64,000 nt of DNA, from positions 32,641 through 96,640 of the forward strand of contig CANNZV010002473.1 of the NCBI GenBank assembly GCA_947561585.1, in the 5' to 3' direction. The notes below the pieces were generated by a model. The model was not told the origin of the DNA. It did not search any database and worked only from the letters and a program-made list of their open reading frames with translations. Of the stretch, positions 1 to 13,852 are shown piece after piece. The DNA is from Caprella mutica (taxonomy: Eukaryota > Arthropoda > Malacostraca > Amphipoda > Caprellidae). The translations under genes were made by a program, and so were the position numbers. Each line of letters begins with the position of its first letter. Position 1 is the stretch's first letter.

Positions 1-268
1 TTGTGTCTTAGTTGTGGTACAAAACATGAATTGACTTTAAAGTCAATGAATGGAATATCTTAGAGAAAAGAAATTAAGACTCCTATAAATATATCCTCAG
101 CTCTAATACTTATAGACACTTATGGCTTTTATGCACGATTAACCGTAATAAAGAGCGGCAATTTATGGCAGAAGTCGGAGAGCAAGTCCAATGAGCTTTT
201 TTATTTATGTTACCATAACCAAAGCTGAACGAATGGAGATGTTAGAAACAAACCACTAGCAAACTTAA

Positions 269-516
269 AGGGCCGTACACACGTAGGGTTTTTTAGTCTT
301 TCCACCAGACTTTTTGCTAAGCTCCTCCTACTTTTTCCCGAGAATATAAGAAACTATATAATTACATATTTCATCCATGATACCTGGTATCATGGATACC
401 AACTGAAATAGATAATAATTATATCGTTATTTCTTATATTCTCGTGGAAAAAGTAGGAGGAGCTTAGCAAAAAGTCTGGTGGAAAGACTTAAAAAACCCT
501 ACGTGTGTACGGCCCT
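269..516. mobile_element. Palindromic MITE, family B (complete)
   Basis: The two halves are near-perfect inverted copies, from AGGGCCGTACACACGTAGGG at the left to its complement at 497-516. The inverted arms are over 100 bp and contain no ORF. The centre (about 373-402) is a smaller palindrome built on ATGATACCTGGTATCAT. A right half of the same family lies at 55603-55725. This is a non-autonomous DNA element of unassigned superfamily, and the target duplication is not clear. Confidence 0.8.
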
Positions 517-1685
517 CATGAAGTTGATATTCACTAGTTTTACAATTGTTAGAGGATATCATGTTGATGCTAAACTTATAAATTAAACGTAACATTCAAA
601 CTAAAAATAGTTGATGAACAGTCCACACAGTTTGTTGTTTATAAGATTTGAACACTTTAAAATTAACAGCTCTACAATGTGAATCATTAATTACAGTAAG
701 AACACTCTCTTTAGATTTTATTGCTGCATAATAAGGACCATAAAAGTCAATGTTTGACTATTATCCTAACACTGGTAACTGAAGTATACCGTAAGACCAT
801 TAACATTGTGGTAGGGTGTAGTGGTATACAGTTAGAATGTTGTCTGGTACTGAGGTTTACAAATCTAACCAAAGAAGTTAACAATTCTTTTTAACACAAA
901 AAAAAATACTTTTCAAACATTTGTACCTAATAAATTATTATTGGGAGATACTTGAACTTTTTTATTATTTATTTAAGTTTTATTTTAGTTTTGTATCCAT
1001 TATAACTTGCAGGTATCTTCAGTACCAAATTTGAATAAAACCCTCATAATCCCTGGCTCGTGATATAACAATGAAAAAAGATCTACCAAGAATAATTTAG
1101 GAGATACAAATGTGAAATGTTTGAAAAGTAAAAACCAGTTCAATCGACTGGTTGGTAGTTCATAGGTTTAATGTATCCCAAGACATAGGTATTTATTGAT
1201 ATTAGCAATAAGGCTAATCAGAAGGTAAGGATCAGAGTACCTACTCTATCGATTAGACAGTAGCTACTCACATCCTGCTGACTCACAGGATATAAAGGAT
1301 ATCAACTGCAGCACTCGCTACAGTACCTACACCTGGAACAAAGATACACCGGAAGGAGCCATCCTACCTACACCTATCTACTCCTTTCTCTCACCTACAC
1401 CAACTTTTATACCCCAACCTACTCCTTTCTCTCACCTACACCTACAATGAGACTAAGTAAACAGAATCTGATCACTTGATACTCTTTGCAGTATAAATTC
1501 AAAGGTCAATAGTCCTTAGCATTGAAAAGAAAGGAAAAGCTACTTAGGGTAAGTAAGTACTTAAGTAAGTACGTACGTAATAGTTGGGGTAAGTAACCGC
1601 AATGAAATAGTGTGTGATGGAACGTGAGAAAAAGAGTCACTTCGACTACATGGGGACTAAAGTTCATCACTGTGGGGAAACTGAG
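517..1685. other. No gene seen
   Basis: This stretch is AT-rich and I see no supportable ORF. It holds an imperfect two-copy repeat of CTACTCCTTTCTCTCACCTA (about 1376-1446) and a short AGTA-rich run at 1547-1580. The small minus-strand reading frame across its right edge is an artefact of the neighbouring minisatellite. Confidence 0.6.
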
Positions 1686-2515
1686 GTAATGGTGAATATA
1701 CTCACCAATATAGAGAATAGGGATGGTGAATATACTCACCAATATAGAGAATAGGGATGGTGAATATACTCACCAATGTAGAGAATAGGGATGGTGAATA
1801 TACTCACCAATGTAGAGAATAGGGATGGTGAATATACTCACCAATGTAGAGAATAGGGATGGTGAATATACTCACCAATGTAGAGAATAGGGATGGTGAA
1901 TATACTCACCAATGTAGAGAATAGGGATGGTGAATATACTCACCAATATAGAGAATAGGGATGGTGAATATACTCACCAATATAGATAATAGGGATGGTG
2001 AATATACTCACCAATATAGAGAATAGGGATGGTGAATATACTCACCAATATAGATAATAGGGATGGTGAATATACTCACCAATGTAGAGAATAAGGATGG
2101 TGAATATACTCACCAATGTAGAGAGTAGGGATGGTGAATATACTCACCAATGTAGAGAGTAGGGATAGTGAATATACTCACCAATGTAGAGAGTAGGGAT
2201 AGTGAATATACTCACCAATGTAGAGAATAGGGATGGTGAATATACTCACCAATGTAGAGAATAGGGATGGTGAATATACTCACCAATGTAGAGAGTAGGG
2301 ATGGTGAATACACTCACCAATGTAGAGAATAGGGATGGTGAATATACTCACCAATGTAGAGAATAGGGATGGTGAATATACTCACCAATGTAGAGAGTAG
2401 GGATGGTGAATACACTCACCAATGTAGAGAATAGGGATGGTGAATACACTCACCAATGTAGAGAATAGGGATGGTGAATACACTCACCAATGTAGAGAGT
2501 AGGGATGGTGAATAT
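1686..2515. repeat. 34-bp minisatellite, about 24 copies
   Basis: The unit is about 34 bp and contains TGGTGAATATACTCACCA, whose ends TGGTGA and TCACCA are inverted, so each unit could form a small hairpin. Copies differ by single changes (AATATAG/AATGTAG, GAATAGG/GAGTAGG, ATATAC/ATACAC). These variants cluster in neighbouring units, which points to local amplification. Confidence 0.93.
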
Positions 2516-2534
2516 ACTGAAGATTATTTTGAAA

Positions 2535-2628
2535 CTCTCAAAAAAATGGCCGTAATGTAGTTTGTTGTATCCGCTAGTTTGTTGTACTGCACACTTCATG
2601 ATTGTTTAATGACCTGACAGGGGAGAGG
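2535..2628 (-). repeat. Dispersed core repeat (copy 1)
   Basis: It contains AGTTTGTTGTATCCGCTAGT followed by CTTCATGATTGTTTAATGAC. The complement matches the internal cores of the foldback-like elements at 57573-58101 and 61497-62001, and a shorter piece lies at 19797-19832. It directly follows the 34-bp minisatellite. The family is not recognised. Confidence 0.7.
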
Positions 2629-4025
2629 GATGGTATGGACCCATTATACACTTATATTAGTATTTTATTTCATAATAAACTAAATGAAGGAATTAACGTA
2701 TGCTCGGCATTAGCAAATTAAAGGGGATTAAAAACGCGCAACGCACTTTCGCGAGTCCAAATTAGTTATCAAAGTATTTGGAAACTGGCTATGAAATTCT
2801 ATAAATTATTACATTGATCCCGACACAAAAAATATTTGACTATTACGTGATAATAATTAATTCAATATACTAAATTTTGATTGTAAACAAAAATTGATTT
2901 CAAAATTCACGATTGTGCATATTTTATATGTAATTCATATACCACGGAAAGGTTGGTAGAGTATTTAATAATCTAATTGAGAAATAAACATTAACTAATA
3001 TGCCAAGAAGGTAAATAATTTGAACTTTAGAAATAAGGTAACTGGTTTACCCTTCTTGAAACAGGAAAGGTGAGGGTTACACGAGGGTAATAATTTAAAA
3101 AGGAAGCTAATTCAGTATGTATATCAGAAGTTCATCTTTGTACATAACATGGAGTATTTCCACAAAATAAATTGAAATTTTATAGAGTATATGCTTAAAT
3201 AACGTAAGGTATAAAATTAATCGATAAAAATTTAAATATTTCCTTAGTCATATATACTATATAGTATTTAAATTAAAATAATCACTGAAAATATTATATA
3301 GTAACATGTACTTCGATAATTTAAGATATGTACATTTATTGCAACTAATGATTTTAAACTATTTTAGAAATAATTCCCTGACTTATCACAATTCAAAACC
3401 AACCGAATTTTCATTTAAAGTAACAAACAGCTGAGAGAAATCTAACAATGAAATAGACTATGTGGCAACCCCCAGAGAGACTTTGGCAGTCGTTGTGAAA
3501 TAAGAAGATGTGACATGTGATGTGACGTAAAATGTGACTTATAATAAACAAAAGACAATAATAATTCGGGCAAAGATGGAGGGGAAAGAATTAGATATTA
3601 CGCATACATTTTATTCACAAGGTAAAATAATAGGGAATAAAGAAACTGAATAATGTTGCAACTGTTGGCATAATTTCTAAACAAAAGGAAGAATTTAATA
3701 GTCAATGGAATTATATATAAATAGAGCAATAATGAAACAAAGGAGAGTAACCATTGACAAATAATAAGACAATTAATATGGAAAATAAAGATTTAAAAAA
3801 AAAATATTGATGAAGAAAAAAATGTCCATTTACAGAACTATTAATTAATGCATAACAAAGGAAGAATTCAATTACCAACTATTAATTCAGTCAATGATGT
3901 ACTTACTAAATTATTATCTTTTACCTAAATAATAGTAACGAATATTTCTCTGGTGCGAACAATAGGTTTGGAATTAATTGAATAAAAATAATAACAAAAT
4001 GTTACAATTAATAATAGTGAACTGA
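2629..4025. other. No gene seen
   Basis: Very AT-rich sequence. I see no ORF, splice-supported exon or clear repeat. Confidence 0.55.
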
Positions 4026-4245
4026 ATGAATAACTCAGTCACCAAACCACTCACCATTCAACTGATCCCAATCACACTACTCACCATTCTCAATTGATCC
4101 CCACGGAGAAACAATCACTACTCACCATTCTCAATTGATCCCCACGGAGCAGCAATCACTCACCATTCTCAATTGATCCCCACGGAGCAACAATCACTAC
4201 TCACCATTCAATTGATCCCCACCACACTACTCACCACTCCTCAAT
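4026..4245. repeat. Imperfect tandem repeat, about 37 bp, 5 copies
   Basis: The unit includes ACTCACCATTCTCAATTGAT followed by CCCCACGGAG. The outer copies are degenerate or deleted. It does not code. Confidence 0.8.
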
Positions 4246-5065
4246 GTTCTTTCTTTCTCCATAGTATGTATAATGAAATAAGAATATTTCACATGCTAGG
4301 CTCTACCTTCCAATGTTAAGCAACACATTACAATGGAACACTACATGTAACTGAGGTTCAAGTCTTTTAATGGTTGTGTACATCACATATATGGACACAT
4401 CGATTCCCAATGGAAATTAATATTACGCTGCAAGCTATAGAATAGGAACAGTGTTTCAGTGCATGGCGAATAGGAGTAACATTCACTGCAAAATTAGTGA
4501 AATGGAGCTTACGGGGCAAACATTTATCAATACATTAGTTCTTTGCTAAAACAATTGCTAAAGTTGGAGAACTTTATGCTCGGTATAAAACTAATTACAG
4601 AATTTATATAAAAAATAAAAACTTATCACATGATAATAAGGCTTATGACACAGCTATTAAATAAAGAAAATTAAAAACTTCGAAATTGGTTCATTTAACC
4701 CCTACTGAAAATGTCATCAAAATACATTAATAGTTATATTATATAGTAAGTTGAATGCTATTAATATTCACAACCAACGTTATCAGGAATCAATCATTGA
4801 CTCGCTATTATTTTTTAAAACATAAATAATTGCAGGTATTGAGCTGTGATGGTAGCAAACAAACTCTGATGATTACATAACCTCTTACTTTAGGTAACTG
4901 TAGAGCATTACATAAAAAACTTGACCAGAAGCGTCTATAAATTATCTTGTAACACTCCCATATAAATCATAAGGCTTTCATTACAAACTAACAATGAATT
5001 CTCGGTATGAATTGTACCACAAAAAGTAGGGATACTATCCACCACCAACAGCAGGTAGTGCTGCA
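4246..5065. other. No gene seen
   Basis: AT-rich sequence without a supportable gene or repeat. Confidence 0.5.
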
Positions 5066-5336
5066 TAGCCTGGGGATACTGACTAAACTATGGGATACTG
5101 ATTTAACAACTAGGGGATACTGATTAAACTATGGGATACTGATGTATCAGTTAGGGGATACTGACTAAACTATGGGATACTGATGTATCAATTAGGGGAT
5201 ACTGACTAAACTATGGGATACTGATTTAACAACTAGGGGATACTGACTAAACTATGGGATACTGATTTAACAACTAGGGGATACTGATTAAACTATGGGA
5301 TACTGATCTAACAACTAGGGGATACTGATCTCTCCA
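5066..5336. repeat. 41-bp minisatellite, about 6 copies
   Basis: The unit holds two GGGATACTGA motifs, the first with GACTAAACTAT and the second with TTTAACAACTA or a GTATCAGTTA variant. It is therefore itself a diverged dimer of an approximately 20-bp monomer. It abuts the large 40-bp array. Confidence 0.88.
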
Positions 5337-5345
5337 AAGAATCTA

Positions 5346-8300
5346 AGAAATGCATGCACTATAATTGCAGTGAATGCACTTCAAAAGAAATGAATGCACT
5401 TCAGAAGAAATGAATGCACTTCAAAAGAAATGAATGCACTTCAGAAGAAATGAATGCACTTCAAAAGAAATACATGCACTAGAACTGCAGTGAATGCACT
5501 TCAAAAGAAATGCAGGCACTAGAACTGCAGTGAATGCACTTCAAAATAAATGCATGCAGCATAACTGCAGTGAATGCACTTCAAAAGAAATGCATGCACT
5601 ATAACTGACTGCAGTGAATGCACTTCAAAAGAAATGCATGCAGCATAACTGCAGTGAATGCACTTCAAAAGAAATGAATGCACTAGAACTGCAGTGAATG
5701 CACTTCAAAAGAAATGCATGCAGCATAACTGCAGTGAATGCACTTCAAAAGAAATGCATGCACTATAACTGACTGCAGTGAATGCACTTCAAAAGAAATG
5801 CATGCAGCATAACTGCAGTGAATGCACTTCAAAAGAAATGCATGCACTAGAACTGCAGTGAATGCACTTCAAAAGAAATGAATGCACTAGAACTGCAGTG
5901 AATGCACTAGAACTGCAGTGAATGCACTTCAAAAGAAATGCATGCAGCATAACTGCAGTGAATGCACTTCAAAAGAAATGCATGCACTAGAACTGCAGTG
6001 AATGCACTTCAAAAGAAATGAATGCACTAGAACTGCAGTGAATGCACTTCAAAAGAAATGAATGCACTAGAACTGCAGTGAATGCACTTCAAAAGAAATG
6101 CATGCAGCATAACTGCAGTGAATGCACTTCAAAAGAAATGAATGCACTAGAACTGCAGTGAATGCACTTCAAAAGAAATGAATGCACTAGAACTGCAGTG
6201 AATTCACTTCAAAAGAAATGCATGCAGCATAACTGCAGTGAATGCACTTCAAAAGAAATGCATGCACTAGAACTGCAGTGAATGCACTTCAAAAGAAATG
6301 AATGCACTAGAACTGCAGTGAATGCACTTCAAAAGAAATGAATGCACTAGAACTGCAGTGAATGCACTTCAAAAGAAATGCATGCAGCATAACTGCAGTG
6401 AATGCACTTCAAAAGAAATGAATGCACTAGAACTGCAGTGAATGCACTTCAAAAGAAATGAATGCACTAGAACTGCAGTGAATGCACTTCAAAAGAAATG
6501 AATGCACTAGAACTGCAGTGAATGCACTTCAAAAGAAATGAATGCACTAGAACTGCAGTGAATGCACTTCAAAAGAAATGCATGCACTAGAACTGCAGTG
6601 TATGCACTTCAAAATAAATGAATGCACTAAAACTGCAGTGAATGCACTTCAAAAGAAATGAATGCACTAGAACTGCAGTGAATGCACTTCAAAAGAAATG
6701 AATGCACTAGAACTGCAGTGAATGCACTTCAAAAGAAATGAATGCACTAGAACTGCAGTGAATTCACTTCAAAAGAAATGCATGCAGCATAACTGCAGTG
6801 AATGCACTTCAAAAGAAATGAATGCACTAGAACTGCAGTGAATGCACTTCAAAAGGAATGCATGCACTAGAACTGCAGTGAATGCACTTCAAAAGAAATG
6901 CATGCAGCATAACTGCAGTGAATGCACTTCAAAAGAAATGAATGCACTAGAACTGCAGTGAATGCACTTCAAAAGGAATGCATGCACTAGAACTGCAGTG
7001 AATGCACTTCAAAAGAAATGCATGCAGCATAACTGCAGTGAATGCACTTCAAAAGAAATGCATGCACTAGAACTGCAGTGAATGCACTTCAAAAGAAATG
7101 CATGCACTAGAACTGCAGTGAATGCACTTCAAAAGAAATGAATGCACTAGAACTGCAGTGAATTCACTTCAAAAGAAATGCATGCAGCATAACTGCAGTG
7201 AATGCACTTCAAAAGAAATGCATGCACTAGAACTGCAGTGAATGCACTTCAAAAGAAATGCATGCAGCATAACTGCAGTGAATGCACTTCGAAAAAAATG
7301 CATGCACTAGAACTGCAGTGAATGCACTTCAAAAGAAATGCATGCACTAGAACTGCAGTGAATGCACTTCAAAAGAAATGAATGCACTAGAACTGCAGTG
7401 AATGCACTTCAAAAGAAATGCATGCAGCATAACTGCAGTGAATGCACTTCAAAAGAAATGCATGCACTAGAACTGCAGTGAATGCACTTCAAAAGAAATG
7501 CATGCACTAGAACTGCAGTGAATGCACTTCAAAAGAAATGCATCCACTAGAACTGCAGTGAATGCACTTCAAAAGAAATGAATGCACTAGAACTGCAGTG
7601 AATGCACTTCAAAAGAAATGCATGCACTAGAACTGCAGTGAATGCACTTCAAAAGAAATGCATGCACTAGAACTGCAGTGAATGCACTTCAAAAGAAATG
7701 AATGCACTAGAACTGCAGTGAATGCACTAGAACTGCAGTGAATGCACTTCAAAAGAAATGCATGCAGCATAACTGCAGTGAATGCACTTCAAAAGAAATG
7801 CATGCACTAGAACTGCAGTGAATGCACTTCAAAAGAAATGAATGCACTAGAACTGCAGTGAATGCACTAGAACTGCAGTGAATTCACTTCAAAAGAAATG
7901 CATGCAGCATAACTGCAGTGAATGCACTTCAAAAGAAATGCATGCACTAGAACTGCAGTGAATGCACTTCAAAAGAAATGAATGCACTAGAACTGCAGTG
8001 AATGCACTTCAAAAGAAATGAATGCACTAGAACTGCAGTGAATGCACTTCAAAAGAAATGCATGCAGCATAACTGCAGTGAATGCACTTCAAAAGAAATG
8101 AATGCACTAGAACTGCAGTGAATGCACTTCAAAAGAAATGAATGCACTAGAACTGCAGTGAATGCACTTCAAAAGAAATGAATGCACTAGAACTGCAGTG
8201 AATGCACTTCAAAAGAAATGAATGCACTAGAACTGCAGTGAATGCACTTCAAAAGAAATGCATGCACTAGAACTGCAGTGTATGCACTTCAAAATAAATG

Positions 8301-11300
8301 AATGCACTAAAACTGCAGTGAATGCACTTCAAAAGAAATGCATGCAGCATAACTGCAGTGAATGCACTTCAAAAGAAATGAATGCACTAGAACTGCAGTG
8401 AATGCACTTCAAAAGGAATGCATGCACTAGAACTGCAGTGAATGCACTTCAAAAGAAATGCATGCAGCATAACTGCAGTGAATGCACTTCAAAAGAAATG
8501 CATGCAGCATAACTGCAGTGAATGCACTTCAAAAAAAATGCATGCACTAGAACTGCAGTGAATGCACTTCAAAAGAAATGCATGCACTAGAACTGCAGTG
8601 AATGCACTTCAAAAGAAATGAATGCACTAGAACTGCAGTGAATGCACTTCAAAAGAAATGCATGCAGCATAACTGCAGTGAATGCACTTCAAAAGAAATG
8701 CATGCACTAGAACTGCAGTGAATGCACTTCAAAAGAAATGCATGCACTAGAACTGCAGTGAATGCACTTCAAAAGAAATGCATGCAGCATAACTGCAGTG
8801 AATGCACTTCAAAAGAAATGCATGCACTAGAACTGCAGTGAATGCACTTCAAAAGAAATGAATGCACTAGAACTGCAGTGAATGCACTTCAAAAGAAATG
8901 CATGCAGCATAACTGCAGTGAATGCACTTCAAAAGAAATGCATGCACTAGAACTGCAGTGAATGCACTTCAAAAGAAATGAATGCACTAGAACTGCAGTG
9001 AATGCACTTCAAAAGAAATGCATGCAGCATAACTGCAGTGAATGCACTTCAAAAGAAATGCATGCACTAGAACTGCAGTGAATGCACTTCAAAAGAAATG
9101 AATGCACTAGAACTGCAGTGAATGCACTTCAAAAGAAATGAATGCACTAGAACTGCAGTGAATGCACTTCAAAAGAAATGAATGCACTAGAACTGCAGTG
9201 AATTCACTTCAAAAGAAATGCATGCAGCATAACTGCAGTGAATGCACTTCAAAAGAAATGAATGCACTAGAACTGCAGTGAATGCACTTCAAAAGGAATG
9301 CATGCACTAGAACTGCAGTGAATGCACTTCAAAAGAAATGCATGCAGCATAACTGCAGTGAATGCACTTCAAAAGAAATGAATGCACTAGAACTGCAGTG
9401 AATGCACTTCAAAAGAAATGCATGCACTAGAACTGCAGTGAATGCACTTCAAAAGAAATGAATGCACTAGAACTGCAGTGAATTCACTTCAAAAGAAATG
9501 CATGCAGCATAACTGCAGTGAATGCACTTCAAAAGAAATGCATGCACTAGAACTGCAGTGAATGCACTTCAAAAGAAATGCATGCACTAGAACTGCAGTG
9601 AATGCACTTCAAAAGAAATGAATGCACTAGAACTGCAGTGAATTCACTTCAAAAGAAATGCATGCAGCATAACTGCAGTGAATGCACTTCAAAAGAAATG
9701 CATGCACTAGAACTGCAGTGAATGCACTTCAAAAGAAATGCATGCAGCATAACTGCAGTGAATGCACTTCGAAAAAAATGCATGCACTAGAACTGCAGTG
9801 AATGCACTTCAAAAGAAATGCATGCACTAGAACTGCAGTGAATGCACTTCAAAAGAAATGAATGCACTAGAACTGCAGTGAATGCACTTCAAAAGAAATG
9901 CATGCAGCATAACTGCAGTGAATGCACTTCAAAAGAAATGCATGCACTAGAACTGCAGTGAATGCACTTCAAAAGAAATGCATGCACTAGAACTGCAGTG
10001 AATGCACTTCAAAAGAAATGCATCCACTAGAACTGCAGTGAATGCACTTCAAAAGAAATGAATGCACTAGAACTGCAGTGAATGCACTTCAAAAGAAATG
10101 CATGCACTAGAACTGCAGTGAATGCACTTCAAAAGAAATGCATGCACTAGAACTGCAGTGAATGCACTTCAAAAGAAATGAATGCACTAGAACTGCAGTG
10201 AATGCACTAGAACTGCAGTGAATGCACTTCAAAAGAAATGCATGCAGCATAACTGCAGTGAATGCACTTCAAAAGAAATGCATGCACTAGAACTGCAGTG
10301 AATGCACTTCAAAAGAAATGAATGCACTAGAACTGCAGTGAATGCACTAGAACTGCAGTGAATTCACTTCAAAAGAAATGCATGCAGCATAACTGCAGTG
10401 AATGCACTTCAAAAGAAATGCATGCACTAGAACTGCAGTGAATGCACTTCAAAAGAAATGAATGCACTAGAACTGCAGTGAATGCACTTCAAAAGAAATG
10501 AATGCACTAGAACTGCAGTGAATGCACTTCAAAAGAAATGCATGCAGCATAACTGCAGTGAATGCACTTCAAAAGAAATGAATGCACTAGAACTGCAGTG
10601 AATGCACTTCAAAAGAAATGAATGCACTAGAACTGCAGTGAATGCACTTCAAAAGAAATGAATGCACTAGAACTGCAGTGAATGCACTTCAAAAGAAATG
10701 AATGCACTAGAACTGCAGTGAATGCACTTCAAAAGAAATGCATGCACTAGAACTGCAGTGTATGCACTTCAAAATAAATGAATGCACTAAAACTGCAGTG
10801 AATGCACTTCAAAAGAAATGCATGCAGCATAACTGCAGTGAATGCACTTCAAAAGAAATGAATGCACTAGAACTGCAGTGAATGCACTTCAAAAGGAATG
10901 CATGCACTAGAACTGCAGTGAATGCACTTCAAAAGAAATGCATGCAGCATAACTGCAGTGAATGCACTTCAAAAGAAATGCATGCAGCATAACTGCAGTG
11001 AATGCACTTCAAAAAAAATGCATGCACTAGAACTGCAGTGAATGCACTTCAAAAGAAATGCATGCACTAGAACTGCAGTGAATGCACTTCAAAAGAAATG
11101 AATGCACTAGAACTGCAGTGAATGCACTTCAAAAGAAATGCATGCAGCATAACTGCAGTGAATGCACTTCAAAAGAAATGCATGCACTAGAACTGCAGTG
11201 AATGCACTTCAAAAGAAATGCATGCACTAGAACTGCAGTGAATGCACTTCAAAAGAAATGCATGCAGCATAACTGCAGTGAATGCACTTCAAAAGAAATG

Positions 11301-12052
11301 CATGCACTAGAACTGCAGTGAATGCACTTCAAAAGAAATGAATGCACTAGAACTGCAGTGAATGCACTTCAAAAGAAATGCATGCAGCATAACTGCAGTG
11401 AATGCACTTCAAAAGAAATGCATGCACTAGAACTGCAGTGAATGCACTTCAAAAGAAATGCATGCACTAGAACTGCAGTGAATGCACTTCAAAAGAAATG
11501 CATGCACTAGAACTGCAGTGAATGCACTTCAAAAGAAATGAATGCACTAGAACTGCAGTGAATGCACTTCAAAAGAAATGCATGCAGCATAACTGCAGTG
11601 AATGCACTTCAAAAGAAATGCATGCACTAGAACTGCAGTGAATGCACTTCAAAAGAAATGCATGCACTAGAACTGCAGTGAATGCACTTCAAAAGAAATG
11701 CATGCACTAGAACTGCAGTGAATGCACTTCAAAAGAAATGCATGCACTAGAACTGCAGTGAATGCACTTCAAAAGAAATGCATGCACTAGAACTGCAGTG
11801 AATGCACTTCAAAAGAAATGAATGCACTAGAACTGCAGTGAATGCACTTCAAAAGAAATGCATGCAGCATAACTGCAGTGAATGCACTTCAAAAGAAATG
11901 CATGCACTAGAACTGCAGTGAATGCACTTCAAAAGAAATGCATGCACTAGAACTGCAGTGAATGCACTTCAAAAGAAATGCATGCACTAGAACTGCAGTG
12001 AATGCACTTCAAAAGAAATGAATGCACTAGAACTGCAGTGAATGCACTTCAA
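5346..12052. repeat. 6.7-kb satellite-like array, 40-bp unit
   Basis: About 165 copies of a 40-bp unit made of two 20-bp halves, AATGCACTTCAAAAGAAATG and an AATGCACTAGAACTGCAGTG type. The halves share AATGCACT, so the unit looks like a diverged dimer. At the left edge (about 5372-5470) only the first 20-mer is repeated, perhaps the ancestral state. Second halves come in three types (CATGCACTAG, AATGCACTAG, CATGCAGCAT). Rare variants recur 2480 bp apart: GAAAAAAATG at 7291 and 9771, CATCCACTAG at 7541 and 10021, AAAATAAATG at 8291 and 10771. A block from about 7010 to 8980 is repeated at about 9490-11460. There is no ORF. Confidence 0.97.
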
Positions 12053-12262
12053 ATGTCCTTGCTATTAATTCAGGTAAAATAGAGTCTATGAGAGTATCGA
12101 AATGCAGTTTCTTGGCGTTGTGAAATTACAGAACTAATCTTTAACAGAGTGGAAATTGGAGACAGATACCCGACTCTCAAGTCATGGGAATACATCTCGC
12201 TAAGGACTTAAAACGAGATATCCTCTCAAATTAAGGCAACTGTCTGATTTGAAATTCATGTA

Positions 12263-12549
12263 GGGTAAGTTCCAAGTTATCGACCGGTTCCACAATTCCG
12301 ACCATAGAAATTGTTTTTACAGTGAAAGCTAAGTGATAATTTTTTTTCTTATTAGGGTAAATTATTAATTATCGGTCAGTTTCACATTTTCGGTCATATA
12401 AGAGAAAACTATATTTTAATTGTTATTTAATTTTATCTTTTATGACCGATGTGAAACTGACCGATAATTCATAATTTACACTAGGATAGTTCTTAGATTT
12501 TCCTACCTGATCTATAATTTGGAACCGTTCGATAACTCGAAACTCACCC
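12263..12549. mobile_element. MITE family A, outer copy split by a nested copy
   Basis: The left end is GGGTAAGTTCCAAGTTATCG and the right end is its diverged complement, CGATAACTCGAAACTCACCC. TA precedes the left end; the right-hand dinucleotide is TG, probably a mutated TA. Another family-A copy sits inside it at 12355-12481. TA duplication suggests the Tc1/mariner group (inference). Confidence 0.8.
12355..12481. mobile_element. MITE family A, inner nested copy
   Basis: The ends are GGGTAAATTATTAATTATCG and the complement-like GATAATTCATAATTTACAC. They are flanked by TA at 12353-12354 and 12482-12483. It lies inside another member of the same family, so the family moved at least twice. Confidence 0.85.
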
Positions 12550-12884
12550 TGGTAGAGGAGATATCTAATTGGTAGTACCCAGATGGTTGAGAAGAGAGTT
12601 AGGAGCCTGCAATTGGTTGCACTTTAATGACCAGTGTACAATTACTAGTCTTTGATTGAATAAGCTATAACCAAAGGTTATTAATAAGCTATAAGGTTAT
12701 TAGACTTTAAATCCCACTCCTCGGGTAATTAGCGGTACTTCATCACCATTACCCACAAACAGGATTGGTCAGTAGGTAGGACCTACTGCGCTACTGACGG
12801 AAGATAGTGCTGTTACTACTGTAAAAACTTTAAAGTTTTTATCTTTTGAAGAAATCTTGAACTTTGATCTGGTATTATCTGTTG

Positions 12885-13053
12885 GGTCGTGACAATATGA
12901 GTTTAAAATCATAGATCTTAAGAATATCACAGACGAAACGAAATGGTATCGAATACTATATACCGCTGGTGGAGAACGATTCAATACTCTTTAATTCAAT
13001 CCGTCTATAATAATTTCAAGATCTATGATTTTAAACACATATAGTCACAACAT
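12885..13053. mobile_element. MITE family C, degraded copy
   Basis: The left end GGGTCGTGACAATATGAG and the right end ATAGTCACAACAT are degraded versions of the family-C termini seen intact at 21048-21222. The inner arms (TTTAAAATCATAGATCTTAA and its complement) are well kept. Confidence 0.7.
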
Positions 13054-13852
13054 CAATTATAATTCACCGAAATTTAATTTAGACTGTCTTTACTTTGTTA
13101 TATTTATACTTCAATTATGAAACAAAAAGACACGTACACGGTATTAGTCCGAGGATTAACCAACAAAAGAAATATACCGATTAGTTCAAAAACAAATTAG
13201 TTTTAGATAAAACAATGCATTAGTACTCCGGATTACGAACACTTTGCCATCTGGTTCGGATTACAAAGATCAAATCGCCCATTTTAAAAGTTAATTAAAA
13301 GGACTTCGAAGAACAGGAAAGTGGCTAATGGCAAAATAAATAGATTCAACTAATGCATATGTTATTAACATCTTCATAATAGGCAAAGGAAGTAAGCAAA
13401 GGAAGGCACTAAGCTCCTACAATCTGAACAGGATTCACGGTGTGAACACACAGGAGTTGGTATGTCTTACAGGTAGGTACACACTATACAGGTGAACCTC
13501 ACTGGTAGGTACACAGTTAAACCTCAGGTGTAATTGGTAACGAAGTGTGTTACAGTTAATCTTTTTGCTAAGTTTATTACGATTATCATCAGTGTAGATA
13601 ACGATTAAGATGGAGTTAGATAAACAATCAACTTTTAATTAAGGTATTAGAACTATAGTGGAAAAATGTAATGTAGAGTAGATTGGTGATGTTATTTTTA
13701 ACCACTTACGTGGAAAAGTAAATCAATTTCATTATTTGCAATAGTTAGTTAGAAATAAAAGACATTATATATCCATGAATGTTAGCATTAACAAAAATAA
13801 AACCAAATTAATAAAAAAAATAGGTGAACTATTTTTATAAACTATCAACATA
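13054..13852. other. No gene seen
   Basis: AT-rich sequence. Around 13440-13530 the word GTAGGTACACA recurs. A short stretch near 13300 faintly resembles repeat D, but too weakly to call. Confidence 0.45.

Noticed and set aside
5346..12052. CRISPR-like appearance of regular repeats
   Set aside because: There are no unique spacers; both 20-bp halves are repeats, no cas genes are present, and the sequence is eukaryotic.
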